Source of the DNA: Wandonia haliotis
Lineage (GTDB): Bacteria > Bacteroidota > Bacteroidia > Flavobacteriales_D > Crocinitomicaceae
DNA: 64,000 bases
NCBI RefSeq assembly: GCF_039523435.1
Contig: NZ_BAAAFH010000001.1
Coordinates: forward strand, 4,772-68,771
Direction of reading: 5' to 3'
Below are positions 61,443-64,000 of the stretch, piece after piece (position 1 is the first letter of the stretch; the number at the start of each line of letters is the position of its first letter). A model generated the notes under the pieces. The model was not told the DNA's origin and ran no database searches. It worked only from the letters and a program-made list of their open reading frames with translations. A program made the translations under genes and the position numbers.

Positions 61443-62613
61443 ACCACGTTTAGTTGTTGTTCTCTCCCGCTTTCCTTTTCCAACGGAAAAAGGAGATAAA
61501 CTTCGCGCTTTCTACCAAATCCGAGATTTAAGTAAAGACTGGGATATTTATGCGATCTGCCTGAGTGAACAAACGATTTCAGAAGAGCATAAAGCTAAAG
61601 TAAATGCGTACTGTAAAGAGTTGCATATTTTCCAACTCGACAAGTGGAAAAAACTTTTCAATACAGGTTTACAGTTTTTTACGACAAAGCCCTTTCAGGT
61701 AGGTTATTTTTATCAGCATTCTATTCATCATCAAATTGATATATTATTAAAAAGAATTGAACCTGATCATATATTTTGTCAACTAATTCGTGCTGCAGAA
61801 TACGTCAAAAACTACCATTCCTGTACAAAGACCATCGACTACATGGATGCTTTGAGTGCCGGAATAAAAAGACGCATTCCTCAATCTTCTCTGCTCAGTC
61901 GTTGGTTATTCCGTTCCGAATGGAAACGCTTAACGAGATACGAGAACATTCTATTTGACTATTTTGAGTACCATACAATCATCTCAGAACAGGACAGGGA
62001 CTTAATCGCACACCCCCAGCGTGCAAAAATTGACATTCTTCCCAATGGTGTCGGAGAACATTTCTTTAACTATAGTAAACCTGTACAGAAAACACATGAC
62101 CTCGTTTTCACAGGAAATCTGAGTTATCCTCCGAATATAAATGCAGTACATTATATTACTCATGAAATATGTCCTGTATTGAAAGCTTCCGGTCGTAACG
62201 TATCCGTGCTTATCTCCGGTGCAAATCCTGTCTCTGAAATTGAACGGCTTCAGGGGAAAATAGACCTGACCGGATGGGTTGAAGACATCAGAGACAGTTA
62301 TGCAAAGGGCATTGTTTTTGTTGCTCCTATGTTTATAGGAACGGGATTACAAAACAAACTTCTGGAAGCAATGGCGATGGGAATTCCCTGTATCACCACT
62401 CCTCTGGCAAACAATGCCCTCGGAGCGGACTCTTCATCAATACTGCTTGCTGAAACCCCCGAAGGCTTTGCTGATAAGATCCAAATGCTCTTATCTGATG
62501 AAGAGCTCCGGGAGCGTTATGCTACAAATGGTCAGAATTATGTCAAAGCTAACTTCAACTGGAATAATCTTACACAAAAACTTTCTGACAAAATGATGGC
62601 AATAAGCCGTTGA
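61420..62613 (+). CDS. Glycosyltransferase, GT4-like
   Basis: A 397-residue GT-B glycosyltransferase starting at ATG 61420, inside the end of the previous gene. N-terminal VVLSRFPFPTEKGDKLRAFYQI and DYMDALSAGIKRR, C-terminal DLVFTGNLSYPPNINAVHYI, GWVEDIRDSYAKGIVFVAPMFIGTGLQNKLLEAMAMGIPCITT. The set resembles the sugar transferases found with exopolysaccharide systems. It forms an envelope-related run of three genes with the permease and the 60273 gene. Confidence 0.9.
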   Translation: MNSSEKHKPRLVVVLSRFPFPTEKGDKLRAFYQIRDLSKDWDIYAICLSEQTISEEHKAKVNAYCKELHIFQLDKWKKLFNTGLQFFTTKPFQVGYFYQHSIHHQIDILLKRIEPDHIFCQLIRAAEYVKNYHSCTKTIDYMDALSAGIKRRIPQSSLLSRWLFRSEWKRLTRYENILFDYFEYHTIISEQDRDLIAHPQRAKIDILPNGVGEHFFNYSKPVQKTHDLVFTGNLSYPPNINAVHYITHEICPVLKASGRNVSVLISGANPVSEIERLQGKIDLTGWVEDIRDSYAKGIVFVAPMFIGTGLQNKLLEAMAMGIPCITTPLANNALGADSSSILLAETPEGFADKIQMLLSDEELRERYATNGQNYVKANFNWNNLTQKLSDKMMAISR

Positions 62614-62621
62614 AATATCGT

Positions 62622-62629
62622 TAACTTTG
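62622..62629 (+). promoter_or_regulatory. Predicted -7 element of ribBA
   Basis: TAACTTTG matches TAnnTTTG, 19 bp before the ribBA start. No FMN riboswitch is visible in the 35-bp gap. Confidence 0.4.
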
Positions 62630-62648
62630 TAACCCAATTCAAAGCAAA

Positions 62649-63863
62649 ATGAGCTATAAACTAAATACAGTAGAAGAAGCTCTGGAAGATATCCGGGCGG
62701 GAAAAGTAATAATCGTTGTAGATGATGAAGACCGGGAGAATGAAGGAGATTTTATAGCTGCTGCTGAAATGGCTACTCCTGAAATGATTAACTTCATGGC
62801 AACTCATGGTCGTGGTCTAATCTGTACACCTCTTACAGAGGATCGATGTGACGAGCTGGATTTAAACCTGATGGTTACAAACAATACGGTTCTTCACCAT
62901 ACTCAGTTCACTGTATCGGTAGATCTTATCGGGCATGGATGTACTACAGGAATTTCAGCTCATGACCGGGCAAAGACCATTCTTTCTCTTGTAAATCCGG
63001 AAACAAAACCATTCGACCTTGGACGTCCGGGACATATTTTTCCATTACGCGCAAAAAAAGGAGGTGTCCTTAGAAGAACAGGACATACAGAAGCTGCTGT
63101 AGATATCGCAAGATTAGCTGGATTACAACCTGCAGGAATACTTGTTGAGATTCTGAATGAAGATGGTACAATGGCACGTCTTCCACAATTAATGGAAGTA
63201 GCGAAAAAATTTGACCTTAAAATCATTTCCATAGAGGACCTTATCCAATACCGTTTACAAACCGAAACACTTATTGAAGAAGAAGTTGACGTTAAAATGC
63301 CAACTGTCTACGGAGATTTCCAACTTCATGCATTCAAACAAACTACTAATGGACAGGAGCACCTGGCCTTAGTAAAGGGAGAATGGGACGAAAACGAACC
63401 TATCTTAGTTCGCGTTCATTCCTCTTGTATGACGGGTGATATTTTCGGTTCGTGCAGATGTGATTGCGGGCCTCAGCTTCACAAAGCAATGGAAATGATC
63501 GATAAAGAAGGTAAAGGAGTCATTGTCTACATGAATCAGGAAGGACGGGGAATCGGTTTACTAAATAAACTAAAAGCGTATAAACTCCAGGAAGAAGGAT
63601 TGGATACTGTAGAAGCTAATCTTAAACTCGGATTCAAAATGGATCAGCGGGATTACGGAATCGGCGCACAAATCTTACGTGCTCTTGGTGTGACTAAAAT
63701 GCGACTTATGTCCAATAATCCTAAAAAACGTACCGGATTAACAGCTTACGGGCTTGAAGTAACTGAAAACGTTCCCCTGGAAATTGAAAGTAACCGTCAC
63801 AACGAGTTGTACTTAAAGACTAAACGTGATAAAATGGGACACTCCCTGAAACATTTGAAATAA
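62649..63863 (+). CDS. ribBA: RibBA, DHBP synthase and GTP cyclohydrolase II fusion
   Basis: A 404-residue bifunctional riboflavin biosynthesis enzyme. The N-terminal domain (about 1-200) makes 3,4-dihydroxy-2-butanone 4-phosphate from ribulose 5-phosphate: DDEDRENEGDF, HGRGLICTPL, TGISAHDRAKTI and RRTGHTEAAVDIARLAGL. The C-terminal domain (about 205-400) opens GTP: zinc cysteines in HSSCMTGDIFGSCRCDCGPQL, then NQEGRGIGLLNKLKAYKLQ. Both sets of catalytic residues look complete. Standalone promoter and terminator suggest single-gene transcription. Confidence 0.96.
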   Translation: MSYKLNTVEEALEDIRAGKVIIVVDDEDRENEGDFIAAAEMATPEMINFMATHGRGLICTPLTEDRCDELDLNLMVTNNTVLHHTQFTVSVDLIGHGCTTGISAHDRAKTILSLVNPETKPFDLGRPGHIFPLRAKKGGVLRRTGHTEAAVDIARLAGLQPAGILVEILNEDGTMARLPQLMEVAKKFDLKIISIEDLIQYRLQTETLIEEEVDVKMPTVYGDFQLHAFKQTTNGQEHLALVKGEWDENEPILVRVHSSCMTGDIFGSCRCDCGPQLHKAMEMIDKEGKGVIVYMNQEGRGIGLLNKLKAYKLQEEGLDTVEANLKLGFKMDQRDYGIGAQILRALGVTKMRLMSNNPKKRTGLTAYGLEVTENVPLEIESNRHNELYLKTKRDKMGHSLKHLK

Positions 63864-63880
63864 ATTATTTCTACAAAAAA

Positions 63881-63908
63881 AGAGATGCTCAATAGCATCT
63901 CTTTTTTA
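63881..63908 (+). terminator. Intrinsic terminator of ribBA
   Basis: AGAGATGCT (63881-63889) pairs with AGCATCTCT (63894-63902), loop CAAT, followed by TTTTT. It lies 18 bp after the ribBA stop. Confidence 0.85.
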
Positions 63909-63919
63909 TTTTCATATAG

Positions 63920-64000
63920 TGTCTAGTCCTGAAATAGCGATACACAAAAAAATCGTTATGAAAGAAGGTCAAAGATCAGATTATGTAAAACGAACGCAGA
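63920..64000 (+). mobile_element. Possible left end of an insertion sequence, cut by the window edge
   Basis: The stretch starting TGTCTAGTCCTGAAATAGCG at 63920 looks like the terminal repeat of Bacteroidota IS3-type elements (TG at the tip), and a reading frame begins 38 bp inside it. This is recognition from memory of similar ends, not proof; the other end is outside the window. Confidence 0.4.
63958..64000 (+). CDS. Possible IS-encoded transposase start (partial)
   Basis: ATG at 63958 opens a frame MKEGQRSDYVKRTQ running off the window. The short basic start directly behind a terminal-repeat-like sequence suits orfA of an IS3-type element, which carries a helix-turn-helix. Only 14 codons are visible. 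Confidence 0.35.
   Translation, partial: MKEGQRSDYVKRTQ

Noticed and set aside
62614..62648. FMN riboswitch before ribBA
   Set aside because: Only 35 bp separate the genes and they contain a promoter-like element but no aptamer-sized structure.

Overview
The window looks like chromosomal DNA of a Bacteroidota bacterium, probably Flavobacteriales (a Crocinitomicaceae-type genome is my guess). The basis is: low GC; six secreted proteins ending in type IX secretion (T9SS) sorting domains; three LytS-type histidine kinase/LytTR regulator pairs with ATGA-type overlaps; a TonB-type receptor with a carboxypeptidase-regulatory N-terminus; the Bacteroidota -7 promoter motif TAnnTTTG in front of several genes; and the DUF58/MoxR/DUF4350/DUF4129/SpoIIM/RDD cluster.

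Layout. 1-6600: a two-component pair (kinase cut by the window edge), a lipoprotein, two T9SS cargo proteins and an outer-membrane barrel. 6782-8623: AraC regulator, NAD(P)-binding reductase-like protein, small protein. 8661-16734: an RNA-repair locus, the most interesting part. A divergent WYL-domain regulator fused to a PhyH-type dioxygenase faces, across a 480-bp region with two palindromes and a promoter-terminator RNA unit, a run of rtcB, prfH, a TPR gene and a second, divergent rtcB. These are followed by a structured RNA region with two circularly permuted tRNA-like modules and by a membrane-segment-free slipin. 16820-19167: MBOAT acyltransferase with an SGNH-like partner (polysaccharide O-acylation). 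19214-33048, mostly minus strand: T9SS esterase, a 1000-residue repeat protein, a second LytS/LytTR pair, an M61-like peptidase, an acyl-CoA synthetase, a radical SAM protein, and a third LytS/LytTR pair whose kinase has one in-frame stop. 33248-46901: TonB-type receptor, a CarboxypepD_reg protein, then a quinoprotein oxidase group (FAD amine oxidase-like, LodB-like, and a LodA-like protein with a catalase-like N-terminal domain), then two more T9SS proteins. 47193-64000: MFS transporter, Rrf2 regulator, the MoxR/DUF58 cluster, an alkyltransferase-like protein, trmB, tRNA-Met(CAT), an ICMT-like methyltransferase, a START-like protein, an LptF/LptG-type permease, two glycosyltransferases, ribBA, and what looks like the left end of an insertion sequence running off the edge.

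How the parts may work together. In the RNA-repair locus, RtcB ligases can reseal RNAs cut to 2',3'-cyclic phosphate and 5'-OH ends, PrfH can free ribosomes stalled on damaged RNA, and the tRNA-like RNA recalls the Y RNAs of Salmonella rsr-yrlBA-rtcBA. The WYL-PhyH protein is the likely sensor-regulator. The LodA/LodB group should make an amino-acid or amine oxidase that releases hydrogen peroxide, with the fused catalase-like domain acting on it. These functional links are inferences from domain content and gene order. All residue and base positions were counted by hand.
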